Shown: in pieces, positions 8,990 through 16,958 of the stretch | Position numbering within the stretch: position 1 is the first letter of the stretch | Layout of the letters: the number at the start of each line of letters is the position of its first letter | Source of the DNA: Lysobacterales bacterium | GTDB lineage: Bacteria; Pseudomonadota; Gammaproteobacteria; Xanthomonadales; BPKI01 | DNA: 64,000 nucleotides | NCBI GenBank assembly: GCA_026005055.1 | Contig: BPKI01000001.1 | Coordinates: forward strand, 1,540,566-1,604,565 | Reading direction: 5' to 3' | Notes under the pieces: model-generated | Seen by the model: the letters and a program-made list of their open reading frames with translations, nothing else | Told to the model about the DNA's origin: nothing | The model's database searches: none | Made by a program: the position numbers and the translations under genes

Positions 8990-11416
8990 ATGGGAATCCG
9001 CTCTCGAAGAAAGGGGCGCAGGAGCTGTCTGGTATTCGCCGCCGCGCTCGTCCTACCCCTGATCGGCGGGGAGAATGGTTCGGTCCGCGCATCGTCGGGG
9101 GTGCGTCAGGCGGAGGATCTGCTCATCGTCGATTGCTTGCTGCCGGGTCAGGTGCGCAAGCTCGGCAGGATGAGCACCTATCTGACAGCGCGGCGCCCGG
9201 TTCGGACTACCCAGGCCGATTGCGAGATCCGCGGCGGGGAGTACGTCGCCTACGATCGCGCGAACTATCAGACGGCGCTGCGTTTCTGGATGGAACGAGC
9301 GGAGGCAGGGGACGCGGAGGCTCAGAACTACGTCGGCGAGATCTATCAAAAGGGGCTCGGCACCTCGCCGGATTTCGCCCGCGCCGCGGAGTGGTATGCG
9401 CGCGCGGTCGAACAGGGGTTCAAGCGGGCGATGGTCAATCTCGGTTTCCTCTACGAGAACGGCCTCGGGGTGGAGCGCGATCTGGCCAAGGCGCTCAATC
9501 TGTATCGCCAAGCCTCCGGCCTGCCCGCGGATCGCGACGATCTGGTCTTTGCATCGAGCGTGCAGGTCAGCGCCGCAGTCCAGGCGGAGCTGTCTTCGCT
9601 GCGCGCATCGCTGGAGCGGGAACGGGAGGAGAGCGCGGCGCTGCGCGAAGAGGTCGAGCGTCTGCGCCGGGCGTTGGAGGCGCAGCGACGCGCGGTCGAG
9701 GATGCCGAACGCGAGCGCCGGGAGCTGGAGCGCAGGCTCCAGCGTCAGCGTGAGTCGCTGGCGGCGGCCACACCGGAGCTCATCCAGCTGCAGGCGTCGC
9801 TCGAGCGCGAGCAGAGGAACCTGGCCGCCGCTCGAGCCGCGCTCGAGGCGGAGCGCCGCCAGACCGCTGCGCGCGATGCCGAATTGCGCGCGCGTCTCGC
9901 GGCCCTGGAGGAACGGGAGCGCGCGCTGGCCGCGGCCGACGCGGGCGCTGAGGAGGAACGCCGGGCGGTTGCAGAGGAACTACTGGCGCTGCGCGACGAG
10001 CTCGCTCGAGTGGCCCGCGCCGCGGAGGCGTTGGGCGCGCGGCTCGAGGAAAGCGAGCGCCGGCTGGCCGAGGAGCGTCGCCGTTACGAAGAAGAGCTGG
10101 CGCGGCTTCAGCGCGAGGCCGCGGAGCGACGCGAGGACTGGGAACTCATGCGCTTGCTCGAGACGCAGCTGATGGCGAAAGATCATCAGTTGCGACAGCA
10201 GAAGCAGGAGCTCGCCGAGCTCGAGCGGCGCTTGGCCTCGGCAAGGCCCGCACCGCCTGCGATGGCCCAGGTGGTCCATACCCGACCGATGGGGCCGGTG
10301 GTCGAGGTCATCGAGCCGGCCCTCACCCTGACCCGCGGACGAATGGCGGCGGTGTTGCGCGGGGTCGGTGGCGAGGTCGAGATCGTCGGTCGCGTGAGCT
10401 CCGACGCCGAGGTCGCGAAAGTCGAGCTCAATGGCGAGACATTGCATCTCTCCCCGCAAGGTGGCTTCCGGCATCGCGTGAAACTCAGCGGGCGCGAGAC
10501 GCCCGTTTCGATCGCCGCAAGCGACGTAGAGGGCCGCAGCGCGCGGCTGGAGTTCGTGTTGTTTCCGGCGGCCTCGGGTACCCTCGAGGTTGCATCCCCG
10601 CAGACCGAACCGGCCGCCGGCGGTCGGACGCTGCCGCGGGGCGTGAGCTTGGGGCGTTTCCACGCCCTTATCATCGGCAACGATGAGTACCAGCGCTACC
10701 CGCGCTTGCGAAGCGCTCGCAACGATGCGCGCGCACTCGCCGAGCTCTTGCGCAATCGTTACGGCTACGAGGTGCGGCTGCTGCTCGATGCCGATCGTTT
10801 CACCATGCTCTCGGCGATGAACGAGTTGCGAGAGAAGCTCGGCAAGGACGACAACCTCCTCATCTACTTCGCCGGTCATGGCGAACTCGATCCGATCGGA
10901 CGCCAGGGCTACTGGCTCCCGGTCGATGCGCGTCCCGAGCTGCCGCTGACGTGGATCTCGAACACCGCCGTGAGCGACTTCCTCAACACGATGAACGCCC
11001 GGCATGTCCTGGTCGTGGCCGATAGCTGCTACTCCGGCGCCATGACGCGCTCGGCGGTGCCTTCCTTCGCCGGACAGCCGCGCGGGTCGGCGTGGTCGGA
11101 CTGGGTGCGCGCGATGGTGGCCGGCCGTTCGCGCTTGGCGCTGACCTCGGGCGGACTCCAGCCGGTACCCGACACCGGGCGCGGGGATCACTCCTATTTC
11201 GCCCGCGCCTTGCTCGCCGCGTTGGAGGACAACAACGGCTTGCTGGATGCGCAGACGCTCTTCAGGCAGGTCTCGGTCTCGCTCGGCCTCCTCGTGGCCG
11301 AGACACCCCTCGTCCAGGTTCCGGAGTTCGCGCCGATCCAGTTCGCCGGGCACGAATCGGGCATGTTCTTCTTCCTGCCGCGGGCGCGAAGTGGGGCATC
11401 GGCATCGGGCTTGTAG
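8990..11416 (+). CDS. Exported caspase-like (peptidase C14) protein with Sel1 repeats and long coiled coil
   Basis: The 808-residue protein starts with a signal-like segment (RRSCLVFAAALVLPLIGG). Two Sel1-type repeats follow at about 85-175 (AEAGDAEAQNYVGEIYQKGLG and a second copy), then a highly charged coiled coil of some 240 residues rich in Glu, Arg and Ala, a short beta-rich linker, and a C-terminal caspase fold. The catalytic dyad is visible as His630 in YFAGHGE and Cys680 in DSCYSG. The start at 8990 follows GAGGGTGG. Proteases of this family cut after basic or acidic residues; the target here is unknown. The gene sits beside a kinase/phosphatase pair and an Ig-repeat autotransporter, which suggests a shared envelope pathway. 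Confidence 0.88.
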   Translation: MGIRSRRKGRRSCLVFAAALVLPLIGGENGSVRASSGVRQAEDLLIVDCLLPGQVRKLGRMSTYLTARRPVRTTQADCEIRGGEYVAYDRANYQTALRFWMERAEAGDAEAQNYVGEIYQKGLGTSPDFARAAEWYARAVEQGFKRAMVNLGFLYENGLGVERDLAKALNLYRQASGLPADRDDLVFASSVQVSAAVQAELSSLRASLEREREESAALREEVERLRRALEAQRRAVEDAERERRELERRLQRQRESLAAATPELIQLQASLEREQRNLAAARAALEAERRQTAARDAELRARLAALEERERALAAADAGAEEERRAVAEELLALRDELARVARAAEALGARLEESERRLAEERRRYEEELARLQREAAERREDWELMRLLETQLMAKDHQLRQQKQELAELERRLASARPAPPAMAQVVHTRPMGPVVEVIEPALTLTRGRMAAVLRGVGGEVEIVGRVSSDAEVAKVELNGETLHLSPQGGFRHRVKLSGRETPVSIAASDVEGRSARLEFVLFPAASGTLEVASPQTEPAAGGRTLPRGVSLGRFHALIIGNDEYQRYPRLRSARNDARALAELLRNRYGYEVRLLLDADRFTMLSAMNELREKLGKDDNLLIYFAGHGELDPIGRQGYWLPVDARPELPLTWISNTAVSDFLNTMNARHVLVVADSCYSGAMTRSAVPSFAGQPRGSAWSDWVRAMVAGRSRLALTSGGLQPVPDTGRGDHSYFARALLAALEDNNGLLDAQTLFRQVSVSLGLLVAETPLVQVPEFAPIQFAGHESGMFFFLPRARSGASASGL

Positions 11417-11651
11417 CCCCGGGCGGGCTCGCGTATCCTGCCGCCTCCGCACGTCGGAGGCGAAGCGCGTCGATCGCCCTCGATCCTGCTTCGCGGCGGG
11501 AATCTCGTGGCGCATCGGCTCCGCGGCTCGAGGGCGAAGCGGCAGAAGGGCCGTCAACGAGGTTTCGCGGCGCCCCCGATCGGCCGCGAGGGCAGGTCGC
11601 GGGGAGGACCACGTCGCTTCAGCGGACGAGCGTGCGGATGAGGCCGAACGC

Positions 11652-11743
11652 GGAGAGGTGGCAGAGTGGTTGAATGCGCCGGACTCGAAATCCGGTATAC
11701 GGGTTTTCCCGTATCGAGGGTTCGAATCCCTCCCTCTCCGCCA
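11652..11743 (+). tRNA. tRNA-Ser(CGA)
   Basis: The sequence folds as a class II tRNA. The acceptor is GGAGAGG/CCTCTCC, the anticodon loop CTCGAAA gives anticodon CGA (codon UCG), the long variable arm is built on TATACGGG/CCCGTAT, the T arm carries GGTTCGAATCC, and CCA is encoded. The 235 bp before it, after the caspase-like gene, show no supported gene. Confidence 0.97.
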
Positions 11744-11763
11744 AACGGCGCGCTGGCCCTGGC

Positions 11764-13032
11764 TCAGTGAGCTTTGCGCCAGTCTTCGAGCGCGAGGAGC
11801 ACGCGCAGGGCGTCCATGTATCGGTTGTAGAGCGGCGCGAGGGAGAGGCGGATCACATCCGGCTCGCGCCAGTCGCAGACGATCCCTCGGGCCGAGAGCA
11901 GAGCGAAAAGACGCCGACCCTCCTCGCGACCGCTCTGCACCCGAAGCGAAAGCTGGGCCCCGCGGCGGGCAGGCGCTCGGGGCGTGATCACTTCGATCGA
12001 GTCGGCAAAACGCTCGGCAAGCTCGGCTTGAAGCCGGCCGGTGAGGGCGAGGGATTTGGCGCGCAGCCGCTCGATCCCTGCTTCGCGAAAGATCGCAAGG
12101 GAGGCGCGAAGGGGCGCGAGCGCGAGCACCGGCGGATTGGACAGGGCCCACGCATCGGCACCGCGAGCCGGAATGAATTCCTGCGGCATGGCGAAGCGGT
12201 CCTTGGGGCGATGGCCCCACCAGCCCCAGAGGCTCGGCAGGATCTGCCCGTGATGCCGCTCATGCACGAATAAACCAGCGATCGCGCCGGGGCCGGCGTT
12301 GAGGTACTTGTAGCTGCACCAGACGGCGAAATCGACCCCATCCTCGTGCAAGGACAGGGGGATGTTGCCGATGGCATGCGCGAGATCGAGCCCGAAAAAA
12401 CATCCGATCTGCCGCGCCAGGCGGGCGATCTCTGCGATCGGGAAGACTTCGCCGGTGAGGTACTGCACCCCTGGGAGCAGGATCAACGCGAGGCGGTCGC
12501 CGTGGCGCGCGATCTCGGCGAGGAGGTGTTCGGGCGAAAAGGTGCCTGCCGGCTCGTCGGGTTCGACTTCGATCAGCGCTTCCGCTGGCTCGAAGCCGTG
12601 CAGCCGAATTTGCGAAACGACCGCGTAGCGGTCCGATGGGAAGGCCCTCTTTTCGATCAGGATCGCGGGACGCTCGCGCGTGGGTCGGTAGAAGCTCAAA
12701 AGCAAAAGATGCAGGTTGACGGTGAGCGAGTTCATCGCCGCGACCTCGCTCGCCCGCGCCCCCGCAAGCAGCGCCAAGTCCTCGCGCACGAACTCTTGCG
12801 CCTGCCACCAGGGCCGCGGTCCTGAAAAATGCGCCTCCACCGCGAGCGTTTGCCAATCGGCAAGCTCTTCCTCGATCGCCGTTTTCGCGTCCTTGGGCAT
12901 CAGCCCTAGGGAATTGCCGCAGAGGTAAACGAGTTCCTCATCCTCGCGCCTCGGGATGGCAAAGCGATCGCGGAAATCGGCGAGCGGGCAGGCGGCATCG
13001 AGGCTGAGGGCTTCCCATTCATCCAAGGCCAT
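11764..13032 (-). CDS. kynU: Kynureninase
   Basis: The 422-residue PLP enzyme cleaves 3-hydroxykynurenine to 3-hydroxyanthranilate plus alanine (or kynurenine to anthranilate). Family motifs are LCGNSLGLMP near the N-terminus, NSLTVNLHLLLLSFY, LLPGVQYLTGE, GLDLAHAIGN and the PLP lysine in WCSYKYLNAGPG, followed by WGWWGHRP. It is the last gene of the minus-strand kynurenine run. Its start lies 9 bp after the stop of the ACMS decarboxylase gene, so the two are co-transcribed. Tryptophan dioxygenase, formamidase and kynurenine monooxygenase are not in the window. Confidence 0.96.
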   Translation of the reverse strand: MALDEWEALSLDAACPLADFRDRFAIPRREDEELVYLCGNSLGLMPKDAKTAIEEELADWQTLAVEAHFSGPRPWWQAQEFVREDLALLAGARASEVAAMNSLTVNLHLLLLSFYRPTRERPAILIEKRAFPSDRYAVVSQIRLHGFEPAEALIEVEPDEPAGTFSPEHLLAEIARHGDRLALILLPGVQYLTGEVFPIAEIARLARQIGCFFGLDLAHAIGNIPLSLHEDGVDFAVWCSYKYLNAGPGAIAGLFVHERHHGQILPSLWGWWGHRPKDRFAMPQEFIPARGADAWALSNPPVLALAPLRASLAIFREAGIERLRAKSLALTGRLQAELAERFADSIEVITPRAPARRGAQLSLRVQSGREEGRRLFALLSARGIVCDWREPDVIRLSLAPLYNRYMDALRVLLALEDWRKAH

Positions 13033-13041
13033 CGGCGCTCC

Positions 13042-14049
13042 TCAATGGAAACGGTCGGCGCGAAGCCCGAGCCATTCGAGCGCGCTGCCGTGGAACAGAC
13101 GAGCGCGATCGGCCTCGGGTAAAGCCAGGCGCTCGATGTGACTTCCCGGCTCCTGCTCGCCCAAGGGGAAGGGGTAGTCGGTGCCGAGCATGATTCGCTC
13201 CACGCCCACGATTTCGATGAGATGGCGCAGCGCAACGGGATCGTGGACACAAGAATCGAAATAGAGGCGCTTAAGGTAAAGCCGCGGGTTATGGGGATTA
13301 TCGGTGGCGACGAGATCGGGCCGCATGCGAAAGCCGTGCTCGATCCGGCCGATGGTGAAGGGGAAGCTTCCGCCGCCGTGGGCGAGGCAGACGCGAAGCC
13401 GCGGTAAACGCTCGAGCACTCCGCCGAAGATCAGGCAGCAGGCGGCGCGGCTTTGTTCTGCCGGCATCCCGACCAGCCACGGCAGCCAGTATTTGGGCAT
13501 GGACTCTCGGCCCATCATGTCCCACGGGTGAATCAGGATCGCGGCGCCGAGGTCGGCGGCGGCCTCGAAAAACGGGAAAAGCTCGGGTGCATCGAGATTC
13601 CAGTCGTTGACGTGCGAGCCGATCTGGACGCCGGCGAGGCCGAGCACCTCGATGCAGCGCTCGAGCTCTTGAATCGCCAGGGTGGGCGATTGCAAGGGCA
13701 CGGTCCCAAGACCCACGAAATGCCGGGGGTACTGCCGGCAAATCTCGGCGAGATGATCGTTGAGGAAGCGATGGAGCTCGAGCGCTTGGTGCGGCTTCGC
13801 CCAGTAGCTGAACATCACCGGCACGGTCGAGATCACCTGCACCTGCACGCCGAAGCGGGCGTAGTCCTCGATCCTGAGTTCAGGGTTCCAGGTCTTCGGA
13901 CCGATCTCGCGGAAAAACTTCCCCTCCCGGTAGATGCGGTGGCGGTCGCCGTCGTGATGGATCACGGGAAAACGATCATCCCCGTATTTCTCGGCGAGGT
14001 TGGGCCAGTCCATCGGCAGGATGTGGGCATGGACGTCGATCCTGAGCAT
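13042..14049 (-). CDS. 2-amino-3-carboxymuconate-6-semialdehyde decarboxylase (ACMSD)
   Basis: The 335-residue zinc amidohydrolase decarboxylates the ring-opened product of 3-hydroxyanthranilate dioxygenase, diverting it from quinolinate towards 2-aminomuconate semialdehyde. The N-terminal metal motif is MLRIDVHAHILP. Other signatures are ILIHPWDMMGRE, CLAHGGGSFPFTIGRI and the metal aspartate in MLGTDYPFPLGE. The length and start match the family. It lies 3 bp after the dioxygenase stop and 9 bp before kynU, as expected for consecutive pathway steps. Its presence argues that the cluster serves tryptophan catabolism, not NAD synthesis. Confidence 0.95.
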   Translation of the reverse strand: MLRIDVHAHILPMDWPNLAEKYGDDRFPVIHHDGDRHRIYREGKFFREIGPKTWNPELRIEDYARFGVQVQVISTVPVMFSYWAKPHQALELHRFLNDHLAEICRQYPRHFVGLGTVPLQSPTLAIQELERCIEVLGLAGVQIGSHVNDWNLDAPELFPFFEAAADLGAAILIHPWDMMGRESMPKYWLPWLVGMPAEQSRAACCLIFGGVLERLPRLRVCLAHGGGSFPFTIGRIEHGFRMRPDLVATDNPHNPRLYLKRLYFDSCVHDPVALRHLIEIVGVERIMLGTDYPFPLGEQEPGSHIERLALPEADRARLFHGSALEWLGLRADRFH

Positions 14050-14052
14050 GGC

Positions 14053-14574
14053 TCAGGTGCTCGTTTCTCCGGGGCGGGGATGGACGAAACCGCAGCGAGG
14101 GCAGGTGCGATGGGCGAGCGAGCCGTAAAAACGCTCGAAAACCGGCGGGAAGTCGCGTTCGATGTCGCGCAGCGGGAAAAATTCCTCATAGAGCTTGGTG
14201 TGGCAGCGCGGACAGAACCACATCAGGCCATCCTTTTCCTCCGGCCGCCGCTTGCGCTCGATCACGAGCCCAACCGAGCCCGGCATGCGCTGGGGCGAAT
14301 GCGGGATGCGCGGCGGCAAATAAAAGACCTCGCCGGCGCGGATCGGAATCTCCTTGGGCCCTTCCTCGGTCATGAGGTTCAACCTCATTTCGCCTTCGAG
14401 TTGGTAGAAGAATTCAGGGCCTTCTTCGTAATGGTAGTCGCTTCGCGCGTTCGGACCGCCGACCACCATCACGATGAAATCCCCCTGCTCGAGGCACTTG
14501 TTGCCGACCGGCGGCTTGAGCAGGTGGCGATGGCGCTCGATCCAGCCGTGCAGATCAATCGCGGCTTCCCACAT
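14053..14574 (-). CDS. 3-hydroxyanthranilate 3,4-dioxygenase
   Basis: The 173-residue cupin opens the ring of 3-hydroxyanthranilate using Fe(II) and O2. Iron ligands are expected in [17 protein letters not shown] (His and Glu) and in the later PRIPHSP histidine. The C-terminus carries the second, rubredoxin-like metal site of the bacterial enzymes: CPRCH followed about 35 residues later by CPRCG. The ATG at 14574 ([11 protein letters not shown]) gives the bacterial family length. It begins 4 bp after the superoxide dismutase stop, so the two should be translated from one message. Confidence 0.94.
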   Translation of the reverse strand: MWEAAIDLHGWIERHRHLLKPPVGNKCLEQGDFIVMVVGGPNARSDYHYEEGPEFFYQLEGEMRLNLMTEEGPKEIPIRAGEVFYLPPRIPHSPQRMPGSVGLVIERKRRPEEKDGLMWFCPRCHTKLYEEFFPLRDIERDFPPVFERFYGSLAHRTCPRCGFVHPRPGETST

Positions 14575-14578
14575 CGGC

Positions 14579-15262
14579 TTACCCCTTCTGGCGGGTGAGG
14601 GCTTGCTGGTAGCGCTCCGCCACCGCCGACCAGTCGAGCACCTTCCAGAACGCTTCCAGGTAATCGGCACGGCGGTTTTGATGCTTGAGGTAGTAGGCGT
14701 GCTCCCAGACGTCGATGCCGAGGATCGGGGTGTGTCCGAGCATCAGCGGACTGTCCTGGTTGGGCGTGGTTTCGACCAGGAGCTTGCCTTGGCCGTCCAC
14801 GCTCAGCCAGGCCCATCCTGAGCCAAAGACCGAGAGCGCGGCTTGGGTGAGCGCTTGTCGCAAAGCCTCGAGGCTTCCGAACTGCTGGTTCACGGCCTCG
14901 AGGAAGGGACCTTGTTCCGCGGCTTTGGGCGCGGGCGAAAGGATGGTCCAGAAAAGCGAGTGGTTGGCATGGCCGCCGCCATGGTTGCGCACCGCCGGCT
15001 TCAGTTCGTTCGGGAGGCTATCGAAGCTGCGAAGAAGATCCTCGAGCAGCCAGGTCTCGTAGGGCGTGCCGATGAGGGCGCGGTTGAGGCCATCGACGTA
15101 GGCCTGGTGGTGGCGGCGATGGTGGATCTCCATCGTCGCTTTGTCGATGTGGGGCTCGAGCGCCTCGTAGGCATAGGGCAAATCGGGCAGGCGGTGCGGC
15201 CAGGAGGTCTGGGCAAAGGCCAGCGACGAGAGGATCAGCGGAAGGATCGCGAGGGCACGCAT
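14579..15262 (-). CDS. Exported superoxide dismutase, Mn-type
   Basis: The 227-residue enzyme dismutates superoxide. Metal ligands are H38, H101, D184 and H188 ([19 protein letters not shown]). Gly-rich [11 protein letters not shown] and Gln169 in TPNQDSPL are the marks of the Mn-specific branch as opposed to the Fe branch. Residues 1-18 ([18 protein letters not shown]) form a signal peptide, so the enzyme should act in the periplasm, unlike typical cytoplasmic SodA. It is embedded in the kynurenine operon directly before the 3-hydroxyanthranilate dioxygenase. 3-Hydroxyanthranilate oxidises spontaneously and produces superoxide, which could explain the linkage; this is an inference. Confidence 0.92.
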   Translation of the reverse strand: MRALAILPLILSSLAFAQTSWPHRLPDLPYAYEALEPHIDKATMEIHHRRHHQAYVDGLNRALIGTPYETWLLEDLLRSFDSLPNELKPAVRNHGGGHANHSLFWTILSPAPKAAEQGPFLEAVNQQFGSLEALRQALTQAALSVFGSGWAWLSVDGQGKLLVETTPNQDSPLMLGHTPILGIDVWEHAYYLKHQNRRADYLEAFWKVLDWSAVAERYQQALTRQKG

Positions 15263-15332
15263 CGGAAGCTCCGCTCTTCGGGAACGACTAGCGAAGTTTA
15301 CGTCGTACCGAAGCATCCGGCCGCCTCGCGTT

Positions 15333-16289
15333 TCAGCTCGCCAGCCAACGGGCGAAGGCGGCGAAGCTGGGGATGCCGATGAGCAGGTTGAAGGGGAAGG
15401 TGATGCCCAGGGCAGCGGTGATGCAACGGCCGGCATTGGCCTGTGGGAGGCCGGCGCGCACCGCTGCGGGTGCGGCGATGTAGGAGGCGCTCGCGAAAAG
15501 CGTGCCGAAGACGGCGGCGCCGGCCGCGGAGAGACCGGCGATCAGGCCGAGCGCGGTCGCGGCGAGGCCGTGAATGAGCGGCAGCGCGGTGGCATAGAGC
15601 GCAAGCCGCCACCAGCCGCTGCCGAGTTCGCCGAGGCGCGATGCGGCAAGCATCCCCATGTCGAGCATGAACAGCATGAGCACCCCCTGGAACAGGCCGA
15701 AATACATCGCATCCACCGGCGCCACCCCGCGCGGCCCCGCGATCGCGCCGATGGCGAGGCCGCCGAGCAGCAGCACCACCGATTTGCTCACCAGCACTTC
15801 GTAAAGCACCTCCCGCCTTCGCCGACGCGCGGCCAGACCGATCCGACCGATGGAAAGCCCCACGAGCAAGGCGGGAATCTCGAGGAGCACGACCAGGGTG
15901 ATGAGCAGCGCCTCGGGCTTTTCGCCCGCAGCCTCCATGAACTGATGGGCGGCGATGAAGGTCACCGCCGAGACGCAGCCATAGTGTGCGGCCAGCGCCG
16001 CAGCCTCGATCCGAGGGTCCTTGAGCCAAAGCCGGGCCACGCCATAGGCGCTCAGCGTGCTGATCACCCCGCCGAGGATGGTGATCAACGAAAGCAGCAC
16101 CAGACCGGAGAGGTCAGCACCGGCCAAAGCAACTCCGCCCTTGAGGCCAATGGCGAGGAGCAGAAAGATCGCGAGGTAGCTTTGGATCGCCGCCGGCAGC
16201 TCGAGGTCGCTTCGCAGAGAGCGCGCGATCATCCCGAGCGCGAAGGCGAGGACCACCGGCGATTGCAGGTTGAGGAGCAAGAGTTCCAT
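15333..16289 (-). CDS. SbtA-like sodium-dependent permease
   Basis: The 318-residue protein has about ten hydrophobic segments. Signatures of the sodium-dependent bicarbonate permease family (PF05982) are visible: LNLQSPVVLAFALGMIARS, ELPAAIQSYLAIFLLLAIG, LKGGVALAG and HYGCVSAVTFIAA. SbtA in cyanobacteria imports bicarbonate, but most proteobacterial members are uncharacterised. The start at 16289 lies 2 bp after the ridA stop. Its position within a kynurenine catabolic run makes transport of an organic acid intermediate a possibility, and bicarbonate transport is equally open. Confidence 0.85.
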   Translation of the reverse strand: MELLLLNLQSPVVLAFALGMIARSLRSDLELPAAIQSYLAIFLLLAIGLKGGVALAGADLSGLVLLSLITILGGVISTLSAYGVARLWLKDPRIEAAALAAHYGCVSAVTFIAAHQFMEAAGEKPEALLITLVVLLEIPALLVGLSIGRIGLAARRRRREVLYEVLVSKSVVLLLGGLAIGAIAGPRGVAPVDAMYFGLFQGVLMLFMLDMGMLAASRLGELGSGWWRLALYATALPLIHGLAATALGLIAGLSAAGAAVFGTLFASASYIAAPAAVRAGLPQANAGRCITAALGITFPFNLLIGIPSFAAFARWLAS

Positions 16290-16291
16290 GC

Positions 16292-16717
16292 TCAGCGCTC
16301 GCCGAGCCAGGCGATGCATTTGAGCTCGATGGCGATCGGCGTGGGCAGCGCATTGACCCCGAGCGTCGTCCGGCAGGCTCGAACGCCAGCGAAGAATTCG
16401 CCGTAAAGCCTGTTGAAAACAGGAAAATCCTTTTCCATCCGGGTGAGGAAAACGGTCACGTCGATGAGCTGATCGAGCCTTGCGCCAGCAGCGTTCAGCA
16501 CGGCGGCGACGTTGCCGAACACCGATCGGCACTGCGCCTCGAAGTCGTAGGCGATGAGCCGTCCCTCCGAGTCGTAAAGGTTGCCTGGGACTTCGCCCGT
16601 TTTCGGGTCGCGCGGGCCGATGCCCGAAAGGAACACAAACGGACCCACGCGCCGGGCGTGGGGATAGGCACCGATCGGCGGGGGCGCCTCAGGCGTCAGG
16701 ATGCTCGCTTCGTCCAT
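16292..16717 (-). CDS. RidA-family protein, probably 2-aminomuconate deaminase
   Basis: The 141-residue protein belongs to the RidA/YjgF family of imine/enamine deaminases. Visible features are the N-terminal PIGAYPHARRVGPFVFLSG, the central QCRSVFGNVAAVLNAAG, and the C-terminal R and E of the active site in CRTTLGVNALPTPIAIELKCIAW. In nitrobenzoate and tryptophan degraders, a RidA homologue in this gene context deaminates 2-aminomuconate to 4-oxalocrotonate (NbaF/AmnD). The aldehyde dehydrogenase that would make 2-aminomuconate is two genes upstream. Its 5' end overlaps the preceding small membrane gene by 29 bp. Confidence 0.85.
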   Translation of the reverse strand: MDEASILTPEAPPPIGAYPHARRVGPFVFLSGIGPRDPKTGEVPGNLYDSEGRLIAYDFEAQCRSVFGNVAAVLNAAGARLDQLIDVTVFLTRMEKDFPVFNRLYGEFFAGVRACRTTLGVNALPTPIAIELKCIAWLGER

Positions 16718-16958
16718 CGGCTTGGGGGGAAGGGCGTGGTTTGCGGCGCAGTCGGAAAAAGGCCAAGGCGAGAAGCAGCAGCCCGAGGAGGAGCGAGCCG
16801 ATGATCACGGCCAACGCGAGATCAGGCCGGTCGAGCTCGGGCCGCTTGAGGAGGGGCAGGGCGATGCGGGCGAGGATGTAGGTGGTGAGTAGCGTGAGCA
16901 GGGCGGCAAGCAGGACCGCCGCCAGGCTGAGGCCAAGCCGCGCGAGCCTGCGGTTCAT
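16689..16958 (-). CDS. Small membrane protein, function unknown
   Basis: The 89-residue protein has two hydrophobic segments (LGLSLAAVLLAALLTLLTTYILA and ALAVIIGSLLLGLLLLALAFF) and a basic C-terminal tail. The ATG at 16958 overlaps the dehydrogenase stop as ATGA, and the 3' end overlaps ridA by 29 bp, so it is tightly built into the operon. No family is recognised. With both tails short, it could be an accessory subunit or a membrane anchor for a neighbouring enzyme. Confidence 0.7.
   Translation of the reverse strand: MNRRLARLGLSLAAVLLAALLTLLTTYILARIALPLLKRPELDRPDLALAVIIGSLLLGLLLLALAFFRLRRKPRPSPQADGRSEHPDA

Noticed and set aside
11652..11743. tRNA-Ser as an integration site for the prophage
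   Set aside because: No attachment duplication or integrase is present. The prophage is Mu-like, with a 5-bp target duplication in the pectate lyase gene 11 kb away.
9980..12220. A 746-codon open frame antisense to the caspase-like gene
   Set aside because: It is Arg/His-rich, crosses the tRNA-Ser and kynU, and has no family features. It is a by-product of high GC in a gene with strong codon bias.
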